DNA of 64,000 nt from Euryodendron excelsum (taxonomy: Eukaryota > Streptophyta > Magnoliopsida > Ericales > Pentaphylacaceae), in assembly GCA_033060915.1 (NCBI GenBank), contig CM065392.1:6661001-6725000 (forward strand), written 5' to 3'. The position numbers were made by a program, and so were the translations under genes. The notes under the pieces are model-generated. The model saw only the letters and a program-made list of their open reading frames with translations. It was not told the origin of the DNA and made no database searches. Positions within the stretch are counted from its first letter, which is position 1; each line of letters opens with the position of its first letter. Positions 33,729 to 46,361 of the stretch are shown here, piece after piece.

Positions 33729-36090
33729 ATGCCAACGCTACAATTTTTTTCAATTTATATTAAAGCGTACCAATTCTTTCAATTGGTATCAGAGTATGTT
33801 CACCCTATTTTGAAACTGTTTTCTAAACCTTCGGAGTGTGACTCTGATTCTCCAGAAGATACGGATTTGACAAGTGAAGACCAATGCATTGTTAAACAAC
33901 TAGTCAAAATAACTCCCGTAATTGAATGACTTTTATCGCTTCAATTATTCTTAATTCTAAACTTCATAATTCTGTTGGTTGTGATAGTGAGATTCTAATT
34001 CCTCTATGATGATTTGTTTAATCTTATTGCAAGGTGGTTTTGATATATAGTAATTATAGGTTACGGAGAACTTGGGTTATGAATACACATTCTTTTCTGC
34101 AAAGCATTTTATGCACTCTGACGAATAGAGAAATGCCTTTATTGATCACCATCCCTCCATGATTCTGAAGTAATGCAGATTCGGGAAGTTGTATAATTGC
34201 TTGAAATACCAAAGATTTGAAAAGAAAGTTCCCAAATTTATTACTTATAATTAATTTTCCCTGTTCTTTGCCTGAAGTCCAAGGCTCTAGAGAAAAACTG
34301 CTTTTGAGAAAAAAAATTTTGAATAAAAAAAATTAAAAGCTTTGATATTTTCATTCTCCTTGAATTATGGTGAACCTGAAAAAAAATAAAAAAAATGTCG
34401 GAGTTACCATGACAGTCATGCTCCAACATCGCCCATCAGGTTAATTTTGCCAGATCAAACTCTGTGTTTTGTCTAATTAGTCACATTCACGTGCATTTGG
34501 TTTAAGAATTTGGTGAGAAAAAATAATAAAAAAAAAAGAATATGAAATTACATTGTATGTTTGATTGTTAAGGAAAGTAAGTGATAAAACAACATAAAAA
34601 TAAAAGAAGTAAAGATTTTAAATATCTTATTTTGTTCTTTTTTCTTTTTTATTTTCTATTGATAAATCTAAATTTCAAATACAACATTAAATTAGTAAAG
34701 TAAGATTAAGTCCATGATTTGGTACAAGAAAGTTGGTCAACAAAAACTGGCGGTGCCATGTGCATGAATTTATTCTATTAATGTTATTCTTTTTTAACTT
34801 GGAAAATGCTATTGTTCTACAAAATTTATACATTAAACCCACCATTGTATGCCAACTGTAATTAAGTCAGAGTGTTTTGTTTTAATATAAAAAGCTCAAA
34901 TTCAATTACATCATTTCATGTAGAAATTATGTATAACTTATCTGTTTGTATAAAATTACCCTCATTATTATTTTTCTTATTTGTCGCTGGTAATAATGTT
35001 CATTCGATATTAAAACAAGATTATATTGTGAAAATTGCAATTCTTGCAAGACATTTATATAAAAAGCTCCAACAAAAATGATGTGTCAATTATATTTTTA
35101 TTATTAATAGCGATTGTGGTGTCTTAAAATGAAAGACTGTATTGTCTTGAAACGAAAGACTGATACAGCCATCACTCTATACAATTTTTTCACTTATATC
35201 ACATTCCACTTATGTTACTTACATGGGAAACTCCCATTAGCTGCAGTTATCATGCACCTGTTGTCCATAAAAGATATTGTGGCTTTGTTATCTGATCGTA
35301 CAAAAGATCAGGGTCTCCAACACGACTTTAGGCCTAAAGTGGTAATTTTAGGCAAGAAATCTCCAAGTGTCATAGGGTTCTAGCAGTGCCCCCGGACCGA
35401 GGAACCGGACTTTTTACATTTTTTTAATTAGTTGTAAAATTTATACATACATACATACATATATATATATATATGTATATATATTTGTTGGTTCAACTCA
35501 TGTTTCTTTTGAAATTAACTAGTTCATTTGAACCGTGTTTTTCTTCTAAAAAAAATATGTAAAAGTTATATAGGGTGTTAACTATAAAGTACAAGATTTA
35601 AAAAAATATTTTTTTGAAAAATTTATTTTTTTGGGTTACACTGGCTTTTATTTTATTAAAAAGTTAACTGATGTAGTTAATTTTGAATTTTTTTTACAGA
35701 GCTTTTTCTCTCATTTGGAGTGGTTTTTTTTTAAAATTTTTTATAGAACGAGAGCCTTAATTATAGCATGCAAGATTTTTAAAAAAATGGGAGTTTCAAA
35801 ATTTTTTTATTTGTACAATATATTTATTGTTTAAACTGGTGTTTTCTTCCTACATACATTTGATTTTGAATTTTCTGTTTCTTTCAGAGTCTATTTTTTC
35901 ACTTACATCGAGATTTTTTCTTTAAAAAAATGAAGTAACATTTATGTAAAATCTTTACTATGGCATGTACAATTCAAAAAAATTTATGGCCTCATCTAAT
36001 TGGGGGCTAGGGCTGGCCGTAGTGGCCCAGGCCTTGAGCCGCCCTATAAAAGATTAGGGATTTTCTAACTTTATTCTAAAAGCCCTATAA
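33729..36090. other. AT-rich spacer
   Basis: No gene recognised. 34437-35090 is one copy of a dispersed repeat found again near 59375-59900. A CATA/TA microsatellite lies at about 35445-35485. T- and A-rich stretches follow to 36000. Confidence 0.45.
34437..35090. repeat. Dispersed repeat, copy 1
   Basis: Shares ordered phrases with 59375-59900: TTGGTCAACAAA, TGGC(A/G)GTGCCATGT, ATTCTTTTTTA, TCATT(T/C)GA-ATATTAAAACAAG. This copy has about 200 extra bases (34495-34690). A partial third relative may be at 50920-51040. It has no coding capacity; class unknown. Confidence 0.55.
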
Positions 36091-36094
36091 ATAC

Positions 36095-36409
36095 TACAAT
36101 GAGGTGCCGCTTCAAATACTTATAAATAGCGTATGGTCGATGACTTTGTAAACGATTAAGAGAGAGAGAGAGAGAAAGAAAGAGTAGAGAGAAAATAGAA
36201 GGAAGAGAAATATAGTTAAGCTTTCAAAGTTCATGTTGTATTCTTTTTGGTTTTATAGTCTCAATAAAATGTTGGGTGATCCAAAAAATCTAGTACTACT
36301 TATTCCAGAAGAACTCATATGATAAATATTTAACAGTTCCTGAAGAACTATTCACTATATTTTGTGTTAAGTTATTTTATCTGCTTTATATGTCTTTAGT
36401 TTTATAACA
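36095..36409 (+). repeat. 5' LTR of the Bianca-type element
   Basis: Ends TTTTATAACA. Aligns with 41349-41739 from TCAAATACTTATAAATAGCG onward, which contains a TATA box (TATAAATAG), and includes a GA-rich microsatellite at about 36150-36200. The first part is shorter than in the 3' LTR by about 25-30 bases, and the start is uncertain by a few bases. Confidence 0.75.
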
Positions 36410-36423
36410 CGTTATCAGCACGA
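36410..36423 (+). other. Primer binding site region, CGTTATCAGCACGA
   Basis: Directly follows the LTR end. The core TATCAGCACG recalls a methionine-type tRNA end with changes. Found at the same place in Bianca-type copia elements, from memory. Confidence 0.55.
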
Positions 36424-38640
36424 TATTTTAAGTACTTTGTGTTCTTCTTTCATTTTATGTATAATTTATCTTTATTTTGAATTATTTACTGTTCACTTAA
36501 TTCGCATAAATAGTATGAACAGTAATTAATAGTATTTATTTCGAAACTTTGTTACTTCATTTTTTCCAGATCTTGTATTTTTTGCCTATAATATTTATAA
36601 ATCTAGAATCCATATTTCGATACATTTCCATAGAATACGACTTGACTATATTTTGATGTCTAGATTAAAAGTTATAATGAAGACAAAAATAGTAATATGA
36701 TATATATATATATATATCGATATATCGATGAATCGCATAATAATAAATACTATACATTAATAGTGTTCTTATGAGTTATAATTGATAACTACTATTTATG
36801 CACAGTTCTTTTACTATTTATAAATAGTAATTGTATAGTAATTATATAATAAATAATATTTAACCAATAATACGGCAATACTTTTCACCATTCTATCGGT
36901 TGCCATTTATCATAATACCCACCTAATATTACTGTGTTCGGTAGAAATTTTGACATGATCATTAACTGATGATTTTCAAATTTTATTATATATATTGCTT
37001 TAACAAATGCAATTAAATAGAAGAAATCAAGCATTCATGTAGAATGCTTATTTAGACTTGCATGCAGTTTATTTAATTATTGTTATTTTATAAGGTCGGC
37101 TTGCCGCCTGGTACTGCTTTCATTTATGGTGCTGCTATTATTTAATTATGCTTACTACGGCCGTTGCCTATGTTAGTTTACCATTGTGTCATTATTGAAT
37201 TTTTCAAAAATTTATTATGATTTAATGCACTTGGAGTTGCAAGATAATCAATAAATGTACTTAGAGTTACAAGATTATGGTTGAATACATCTGAAGTTGC
37301 AAGACACGGAGTTAGTGCACCTAAAGTTGTAACAATGTTGCTAAATAAAAGAATGAGTACAATTTTTATTATTCAAATACGTCCACAATAAAAATGATAT
37401 GGAAGAAATCTTCCTGATGAAAATATAATAGACAAATATATTTATATTTGATGCCTTGAACGTGCTCCAAAAGTAGCAATATCAAGAGGGTTAATTCAGA
37501 AATTGGATTCCAATGGCACATCGTATAAATATTATAGAAGATAAGTGTAAATAGTTACGTTACTATTCATGCACACTATTTACATTACTATTTACGATAC
37601 TATTTATGAGTTTCACATTATTTTGATCCTATGTTTTCATTAGTGTTAATCATCTTTCTGAAAAGAATACAAATTTATAATATGTATCAATCCCTGAAAT
37701 GATAAGTGAATGGTCTGAATCCAACGTAGTGTAGCTCACTCAATCGAGTGCTATAATTAGTTAATATATGTGACCAATTTTATATCATTCCCTGAAGTGA
37801 ATGTACTTTTATTTTATGGTCATGAATATTATCACAGATGTGATTATAATATAACAATCTTAGAATTTTTAGAGATACCCTGAAAGTTTTAAATGCCACT
37901 AGAAGTGGAATAATGTGAACTCAACCTCTCAAAAAGTACGAAGATGTTTCATTGGTTACGTACCTATAATACGATTATTAAATATTCAATAGATTGCTAT
38001 AATAGAATAATTTTGACAATGAAACATTATATCAATTTTGCATTTGAAGGCATAGATCTTACCACTGCGTCAATTAGTACAAATATGGATGGAAAAGATA
38101 TATGTCTAGCAGACATTGCGAGAACACACACAATTCTTTGATATATCATAAACTTAACATTAGCTGAAATTAATGTTAAAATAATATCAAGCCTTACAAA
38201 TTGATTGAAGGCTTCAGATGAGCTAAGCTCTAAAAGAGCTAACATAATGTGATCAAGAGAAATAAAAATCTATATTGATGATGCATTCTATTCTACTAGC
38301 AGTAGAAGAAATTGGCTTAACTCTTATAGATATGTTTACTTTATTTTTATTATACTAGGAGCATATGATGAAAAAGAATATAATAATGAAGGTAATGAAA
38401 AATATCTTTCTTTACACTTTCTTTTCATGCTAGAAGCATATACTAGAGAAATTTGCTGCTTTTCTTTTGGGTTATATTATATTGGGATCACCTGCAGTGA
38501 TAAACCAGAAGTTTTTCAACCTAAAAGATTTTTATACTGTGAAATCACCTAAAGTGATACAAGAGAAGCATTTATGAAGTACCTACAGTGACATCATCTG
38601 AAGTAATGCATCTGAAGTGATTTGATCCCAAAAGAATTTT
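36424..38640 (+). pseudogene. Degenerate gag region of the Bianca-type element
   Basis: By position this is gag. The sequence is AT-rich and broken by stops in all frames, and I could not follow a clear gag motif. Short phrases are repeated, for example ACTTAGAGTTACAAGAT-type words at 37225-37330 ('acttggagttgcaagat' and variants), perhaps from duplicated codons of a repetitive protein. Confidence 0.35.
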
Positions 38641-40354
38641 ATATTTTGGCATGATCATCTTGGTCGCATGGGATTAACAATAATACATCCAATAATTGAC
38701 AATTTTCATGGACATCCGCTAAAGAACCAGAAGATTATTTTTGCCAAACAATTATTCGATTACTCTGTAATACTAATATATCTCTCATTTATGCACATAT
38801 ATACAATGGTTACATCTTTATTTACTGTTACCTCTCATATTTTGCAGATAGTCCTTATATAGAGTCAATTTTCTCACCATTAGAGGGAGATAAGACGTAA
38901 ACATGAAGCTGTGAGATTAATATTAATGTTGTGAAACTGTCTCCTCTTGATCCTTGGACAAGTCGATGTGAATCTGAAATTCATAAAGAAATTATGTATT
39001 TATATATGATTGTAAATCAATTGCCTGAAGTATTTGCCGACACAAAGACGATAATCAAATCATATTGATACTAGCTGCTAATGTTATAACACATATTAAT
39101 GTCCATGTAGGACAATATGTTGATGTCCTTGCATGTTCATATAATGACACATAATTTTAAAGCGCTTTAAGCGTGGGAGACATATTGATGCCAAAGTCAA
39201 ACTCTCAGAAAGAGAAAAACCCAATAAAATGAGCAAATTGGTGTTCCTGAAGAAACCATAATTTCTAAACTTCTTGAAGCTTGAACTTTTGAAGAGATAG
39301 GAAATTATTTTTATAATTCCTGAAGAAGAAAATAAACCTCCAGAAGAGGAATCTTCATCATCTAAACTTTCTAAAGAAACTCCTATAAAAGAATTTCCAG
39401 AAGAGAAAACTCCTGGAGAGATATCCCCTGCAGAGGAAATGGTACCTAAAAATGAGATTTCAATACAAGAGAAAAATATAATAGAAATGATATCTATGTA
39501 AATACAATTACTAGAAGTAATAGACGAAACCACAGATAGTCGACAAATGTCGATAATATGATCGATGAAAAAAACTTACTGAGTTTGAATTCAACACTAG
39601 CATAATGTAAAGTATTTGTAGCAGTAGTTCAAACACTAGAAGATGAAAATATTGGACCTGTAGTCTAAACACTAGCAAATGTTGGACCTGTAGTCTAAAT
39701 ACCAGAAACTGTAAAGTATTAGGACCAGTAGTCCACCTACCTGAAGATATAAAATCGGTTTGATGCAAATGGGTATTTGCGCAATGAGAAAATGGAATAG
39801 TGCGATATAAAGTACGACTCGTACCAAAAGATTTCTCGTAGAGCCTTGGTATTAACTATAATGAGAAATTCTATCCTATAAGGATACAATTACATTCATA
39901 TTATTGACCAGTTGGTCAGTCTAAGAAGGATTGAATATGCATGTAATGAATGTATAACAGCCTATTCCTATAATGGATTAGGCAATGATATACATATGAA
40001 AATTCTTGAAGAATTTAAAACAGATACCTCGAAAGTTATATTCTGTCAAACTTCAAAGATATAAATATAGGTCAAACCAATCTGGACGCAGATAGTACAA
40101 TTATCCCAATACATATCTATTGAAAGAATGATATGTAAACAGTACAATCGTCTATGTCTTTTTATGAGAATATGAATTGATGCTTATTGCAATATATGTT
40201 GATACTTTTGGATATTATTGGTACTCTTGAAGAGATTACAAAAGCTACTAAAGAATAACTTTAAAATTAAATATCTTCGGAGAACAAATTATTATCTTGT
40301 CTTGTAAATTGAGTATTTTTATTTATCAATCGACATATACAGAAAAATGTTATA
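38641..40354 (+). pseudogene. pol: Degenerate protease/integrase/reverse transcriptase region of the Bianca-type element
   Basis: At 38647-38720 FWHDHLGRMGLTIIHPIIDN matches a copia pre-integrase zinc-finger region. Near 39010-39060 LPEVFADTKTIIKSY matches the region after integrase. At about 39930-40010 EGLNMHVMNVITAYSYN matches the reverse transcriptase block that usually reads VVTAYLYG. About 0.5-1 kb expected for the integrase core is missing between 38790 and 38860. The middle (39590-39760) has several repeats of the phrase GTAGTCTAAA(C/T)AC. Confidence 0.6.
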
Positions 40355-40852
40355 TTGAACAAGCTCATCCATAAAATTCTTCAATGGATGTCTGATCACT
40401 TGATGTACAACAAGATAGCTCATTTCAGTTCTCGAGAAGATGACGACAAACTTCTTGGTCCTGAAGTACCATATCTTAGTGCAATAGGTGTTCTTATGTA
40501 TCTTACAAAAGATATAAGACCTAATATAGCATTCTGTGTCAACCTATTGGCAAGATATAGTTCTGCATCAACTCAACGACATTGGAAAGAAATTAAGCAT
40601 ATACTACGTTACCTACAAGAGACAATTGATACAAGCTTATTCTATTCAAATGAGTCACAACCTAAATTAATTGGTTATGCAAACGTTGGCTATCTTTCTG
40701 ATCCACATAAAGCTCGATCTCAAATTGGGTATGTGTTTACTTATGGTAACATTGCTCTATCCTGGCGATTAGTGAACAAGACATTAGCTACAACTTCTTC
40801 AAATGCTTTTGAGAGAATTGCAATTCATGAAGTATGCCGAGAGTGCATTTGA
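40355..40852 (+). pseudogene. pol: Ty1/copia reverse transcriptase end and RNase H (Bianca-type)
   Basis: A 165-codon open frame contains PEVPYLSAIGVLMYLTKDIR, LLARYSSASTQRHW and HILRYLQETIDTSLFY. RNase H then follows with LIGYANVGYLSDPHKARSQ, GYVFTYGNIALSW and a degenerate ATSSNAFERIAIHE. The first RNase H aspartate (usually YADAGYL) is asparagine. The frame continues after a stop at 40850 as LRSMIQHIQE. The phrase SDPHKARSQ is characteristic of this lineage. Confidence 0.82.
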
Positions 40853-41337
40853 CTACGATCCATGATTCAACATATTCAAGAAAGCTGTGGATTATCCTCG
40901 ATAATATGAAGATAATGATTGTAAAGATTACAGGAGGCTATATCAAAAGGTGATGGAACAAAGTATATTTCATTAAAATTCTTTTATATGCATAAAACTC
41001 TAGAAGAGTGGTAATATCAATGTCCAGTAGACATGTTCAAGCAACAATTTGAAGAACGTATTTACTAAAACACTACCAACAGAGTTTGAGAAACTATCTA
41101 ATTTATACTAGAAGAGGGGGAGTCGCGTACTGTACTCTTTTTCCTGTGCCAATGATTTTTTCTACAGGATTTTTCTTGGCAAGATTTTAACAAGAAAATT
41201 TTAATGCACTCATACTAAGTTATGTTACATAATATCATTGTACTCTTTTTCCTTCGCTAAGATTTTTTTCCATTAGGCTTTCTTAGCAAGGTTTTAATGA
41301 GGCAATTTTAACGTATCCTAATATGTATTGCGGTCAT

Positions 41338-41348
41338 CCAAGGGAGAG
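41338..41348 (+). other. Polypurine tract of the Bianca-type element
   Basis: CCAAGGGAGAG directly before the LTR start TGTTGTGAGG. Confidence 0.75.
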
Positions 41349-41739
41349 TGTTGTGAGGTCATGACTCATCTCATGATAGATGAGCCGCCTCAAATACTTA
41401 TAAATAGCGCATGGTCGATGGCTTTGTGAACGACCAAGAGAGAGAGAGAGAGAAAGAGAAAGAAAGAGAAAGAGAGAAAGAAAAAGAGAAGGAGAGAGAA
41501 ATAGAAAGAAAGAGTAGAGAAAAAATAGAAGGAAGAAAAATATAGGTAAGTTTTCAAAGTTCATGTTGTATTCTTTTTGATTTTATAGTATCAATAAAAT
41601 ATTAGGTGATTCAGAAGATTTAAGCCTACTTGTTACAGAAGAACTCATATAATAAATATTTAACAGTTCTTGAATAATTATTCACGATATTTTGTCTTGA
41701 GTTATTTTATCTGTTTTATATGTCTTTAATTTTATAACA
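41349..41739 (+). repeat. 3' LTR of the Bianca-type element (391 bp)
   Basis: Starts TGTTGTGAGGTCATGAC and ends TTTTATAACA. It has the same TATA context (TTATAAATAGCGCATGG) as the 5' LTR, followed by a GA/AAAG-rich microsatellite (about 41435-41530) that is much longer than in the 5' LTR. Confidence 0.82.
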
Positions 41740-44700
41740 TATAATAACAGAAGTCACTTTCATACATATTTTTTATTACGGTTAGGGATGACAAAAAAAA
41801 GCATTAACTCGGATTCTTGATGCGTACGGAGCCACGAACTTGAGGAATTGCTATAAAGGTTGGATTGAATTTGGGAGATGAAAGATAAAATACAATCGGG
41901 GTCGTGTGTCCAGTCGGATTTCCTGAATAGTTGAGGTGATCCCTTAAAGAGTCTTAAGTCGATTTTGCATCAGTTAAAGCCCAAACATATGAATCGATTA
42001 AGAATATTATGCAAACAAGAATCAAAATTTACCCCAACCTCAAGAGAAAAATAAAAGAAAATAATAAAAATAAAAGAAAATAATAAAAAATCAATCACTC
42101 AAAAAAAGTATGCATTAGTAGGTACAAAAATTCCCAAGACATAAGGAGGAATTATATGTGTATGTACTAAGCAAAAAAATAAATTGGTTTAAAAGCAGTA
42201 AATGAGCGGCCCAGCTGTCTGAAAATGATATGAAAGAGAAATTGTAGGTCAGAGCACCAATAAAAGAATTAAATTTCTCGCTCAATCCGCCAGGGCGTGA
42301 GGACCGAGGTTTATAGCGGGGCGGACGTGGCCAGATCGGGTCCAATAATTAACGAGTAGTTGATCAAGCAGGTTCGGGTTCAGGGAGATAGCATAGCACC
42401 TAAATTGGTGAGAGTGAGGTAGGGTTCCGACCGTCCCGTGTCCATATCTATTAACGACTACTGCGATTTTATACTATTTTTCTTTGTCCATCCTAATAAA
42501 AGTGAGAAATTTAAATTATTTGATTTCATTTTCATTTTTATAATCATCAAAATGAATCTCATTAAAAAGTTTAGTAGATGCTATGCTTAAATAAATTTCT
42601 TAACCTAATGTTAAAATGTATAATTACATTTGTTCATAAAAGAAAAAAATAAAATTGTTCTTGCCTATTTATTTTTCTATGGGTAGCTAAATACAAAGAA
42701 AATTTTCTGTCAAATGCCCATTTATTTTATTCTCATTTTTAACCCCACTAAATGAAAGTGAGGAATTTAACCTTGTTGGATAAATTTTGTACTTTTTCCC
42801 TTCTTTTCTTATACTTTTACTTCCTTAAATAAACGACCAATAAGAAAGTGTTTAGTATCAAAAAGATGGTATTCATGTTAGGAGCAGTTTAATGCCCTCT
42901 TGCTTTAGGCTTCTAATTTTTAAGTTCTAAAATTTTAAAGTCTTAGAGGATATAATTGAGGTACTATATAGAAATGTTTCGATGTAGATAAAAAAAAAAT
43001 GGCCCGTTAAAGAAAGATTCAATATCAACTACACTAGTTAATTTTGGAAAGAAAAAACATTGATTTAATAAAAAAATACAACTGCAATCACATTTACCAA
43101 TATAAGAAAACTTAGAAGTATAATAAATCCACCCAATTCTCTCTCTCTCTCTCTTATAAAGAAGCTCAAAAGTTTAAATGCATACAACTTGCTCTCTCTT
43201 CGAAACATGCAAGCACAAAATCTCAAGCTGGAAACAAATTAGCTTGTTGAGGTAAATTTTCTTGTCAATAATAGATCAAAAACATTCTTCAATCCAAAGT
43301 TGTTTTTGAACAATTTTTAATGTACAAAGATATTTTTAATTTTTTTAATTTCATTTCAAAAAATTAAAATTACTAGATGACAATAGTTTAAAAATATATT
43401 ATCTTAATCTTGAATATAATCCAAAATAATACTGTGTTTTTGATATTGATGGTCAAGACTTGTTTTTAGAATTGAAAATTTTAAGAACAAATTTACCAAC
43501 AAAACTCCAATTAATACACTAAATTATATAGAACAATTAGATTCATTTTCAAATATGAGGATTGTTTACAGAATATTATTAATAATACCTACAACAGTTA
43601 CTTCTGCGAAATTCTTTTAAATTAACATTGATAAAATTCTACTTAAAATTGACTGTGACTATGTCACAAAAATTATTAAGCGGATTAATTACACTATCAA
43701 TTAAAAAGGATATGTTAGACAAAACTTAAATGTAAAGATTTAGTTAATAATTTTGTATCCATAAATCAATTTATGCAAAAAATTTATAACCGTGTATTAA
43801 AAGATATAAAAAGTCACATTTAAAGTTGTGACCCTCGAATTGTCTTGGAGCCGCTGTGATTCATGTTTATCAAATCAACATTATAGCTCATTGTCTTTTC
43901 AAAGAAATGTCTGGGAATTATTTTACCAATAGGCAAGAGACAAACAAGGGGCAAAATCCTCTTATTTGCAAGAACCTCTAATTTTAGTAGTAGAGAGAGG
44001 TCACCCACAACTATTAATTACTACTGGTTAACTGGATTCGCCATAAAAGGAACGGGCATGCAAAGAAAAACTATCCAATGACTTAGGAGTGCCACTTTTG
44101 CTAATCTTTTTCATAATGCAATTAGTCCATTTGTAAAGTAAGTTCAGAGCACATTCAGCAGACCAATCTAAGAGAAAAAAGTCCCATCAATGTAAAAGAA
44201 AGAAGAATAAAGGTGATGCAGCACTCTAACAACACCAAATAGTTTTTGACATACAAATTTCACTTTTTAGCTCTTTTTTAAGAATTATGTAATATTTTTA
44301 GAATATCACATCTGTCTCCTTACTCCCCTCCTCACATGGAGACAAGTAGTCCCTCTCATCATTTTGCAATTTTTTTGAGTACCTCGTCTCCTTGCTTCAA
44401 ATAGTGGGAGGAGATGATGTAGTATGAGAGAGAGAAAAAAAAATAAAAAATATAAAAAAATTATTTAATACTTTTAAAAGTACTATATTATTCTTATTTC
44501 ATTACTTCTTTAACAGTGAAGTCCCTATTAAATGAGGTCTAACTCACATAATGTGGCTGAAGCCAAGTGACGTTGATGGCGCGCGAAATTATTTTTCTAG
44601 AATATGAGTGAGAATCTGATTTGAACTTTCCTCCGGTTGTACTTCTTTTCAGTAAATGATTGTCTCTCTCTCTTTATGACGAGACTGTTTTGCATTTTCC

Positions 44701-45832
44701 ATGATGCCATCGCATCCGATGACAAACATGCATACCTACAATTATGGAACGCGCTTCTCTATGGACCTTTTTGTTGGAAAAATAAACATTAGTTTTTGTT
44801 TTGTTTTAACTGTCTCAAAATAAATGTAAGACTCACACGTCGTCTGAGATAAGTGCACAATGCAATGAATTAATCTCGTTGAAGAGAGTCATTTGCATAA
44901 AATCGCGAAGGAGTGAATAAAAAATTAATTATAAAACACATAATAATGTATTAATTGAAGTTGGGTAAAAAGTTTTGTTCTATATTAGCTTGTTTTTGTC
45001 TTGTTAACACGTGTTTTAAGGATACATTTTAAATATATTTTATTTAGTTATATATAGTGTTAATAATTATATTTTTAATGTTAAAAATTATGAAAAAAGT
45101 AATGCTAGAACTATCAGTTATTTTTATCAAATTTTTTTCACTAATAGAGACAAGGTGATGGAGTCTACGTTATTCAATATATGTGGGATTTACTTACTTA
45201 TATTTATTTATGATGAAAATTTGGTAAACAAAACCAATGACTCTAATATTTTTTTTAAAAAAATAAAATTTTGACACTTTAAATAACCAAACAAAACATA
45301 CTTAAATGTGTGCTTAAAACACATGTTAGCATTTACTCTAATTTTTTACAAAACTTAAGTTTTTAAACTCCTACTTTGCACGTGAGTTTGGGCTCCAAAG
45401 AGTACTAAAGTTTGTGAAAAGGTAGAGGATCTACTCAAAGTGGGCTTTACGTGCTCTTTGAGTGCGTTTACGTCTAAATATGTTCCATTAAAAATTGCTA
45501 CTTAATCGTATGTTAGTAACATGTAATAGCAATGGGGTATAGTGCGCCAAAGATTAATTTACTCGGAATTTGATAAAAATAAAATGTTTATTATGTTTTC
45601 TTTTCACACTATTTTCATGAAAGTCCACTGTGCCAGACCTGACTACCCATCCATGACCCTAGACTCATTAAAATGACGACTATTACCTGCCCGGTATGGT
45701 GGAATGCTTAACTGCAGTGACACAGTGAAGAAATTTATCTATGGATAACTATTAATCATAATTCGAAAAAACATTTCATTATCAACTATAGAAAACTTGC
45801 CTTGGATGCATGTATAATGTATACAAGCTTCT
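41740..45832. other. AT-rich spacer
   Basis: No gene recognised. A stretch at 41785-42470 starts with GGTTAGGGATGACAAA and ends with CCGACCGTCCCGTGTCCATA and TTTGTCCATCCTAA; such framing recalls non-autonomous dispersed repeats, but the class is not established. A (CT)n microsatellite lies at about 43139-43154. A MITE-like inverted repeat at 45100-45252 is listed separately. GGCGCGCGAAATT at 44578 is an isolated GC-rich word. Confidence 0.4.
45100..45252. mobile_element. MITE-like element with terminal inverted repeats
   Basis: The left end (AATGCTAGAACTATCAG, then TTTTTATCAAATTTT) is the imperfect inverted complement of the right end (AAAATTTGGTAAACAAA, then CCAATGACTCTAATATT), about 35 bp each at roughly 70-75 per cent. 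Total length is about 150 bp with no coding capacity. No clear target duplication is visible. Confidence 0.5.
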
Positions 45833-46281
45833 TGTTAGCACAATCATATATGCACACGAAATAGAATATAAGAAAAAATAGTAAAGGACACATAGATTTA
45901 CGTGGTTTCCCGAATTCGGGTACATCCATAGGAGTGAGAGCGAGAGTTTTTCTTGTTCATCCAATCTTCTAGGGTTTACAATACGCGAATATATATAGAT
46001 ACCTGAAAAATCCTAACAAAAGTATTTAGTCTGTTTTTTTAAAATACCTTTATAACACCATACCATATCGCGGAAGGCTACGCACTCCCCAAACCAACGG
46101 GCCTTCAGCCCAACCCACAATTAGATCCGAGAAGGGGGTAGATGCTTCGCTCCATTCCTCTTTGCTCGATACACTTTACTACTCTCGCTCTGCTCCGCTC
46201 CACTCCGCTCAGCATCTGTCCATCTTTCTAGAACTTGCTTATGTCTTTCCATATCAAACATATGAGCCACAAGTTTCAACA
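45833..46281 (-). repeat. 3' LTR of the Tork-like element
   Basis: TGTTAGCACAATC to AGTTTCAACA, 449 bp on the plus strand. It contains repeated CGCTC(T/C)(G/A)CTC words at 46150-46210, more numerous than in the 5' LTR, which partly explains the 42-bp length difference. Confidence 0.9.
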
Positions 46282-46296
46282 ATCTCCACCTTGGTG
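46282..46296 (-). other. Polypurine tract of the Tork-like element
   Basis: The minus strand reads CACCAAGGTGGAGAT directly before the 3' LTR start. Confidence 0.8.
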
Positions 46297-46361
46297 AATA
46301 TTCACCTATTCAGAAGATAACCATCTCGATCCAACTAGTTTGGGGGACGCCTCCTATTTTT

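Larger units (their letters stand above)
36091..41739 (+). mobile_element. Decayed Ty1/copia element (Bianca-type)
   Basis: Direct LTRs at about 36095-36409 and 41349-41739 enclose a heavily mutated interior on the plus strand. The primer-site region CGTTATCAGCACGA directly after the 5' LTR differs from the usual methionine-tRNA site and is the form I know from Bianca-type elements. A polypurine tract precedes the 3' LTR. Pre-integrase, reverse transcriptase and RNase H remnants are recognisable; most of the integrase core appears deleted. TATAA occurs at 36086-36090 and 41740-41744, a possible target duplication. Confidence 0.75.

Noticed and set aside
36148..36200. GA-rich stretch as a possible independent regulatory element
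   Set aside because: It is the microsatellite of the Bianca-type LTR, repeated in longer form in the 3' LTR.
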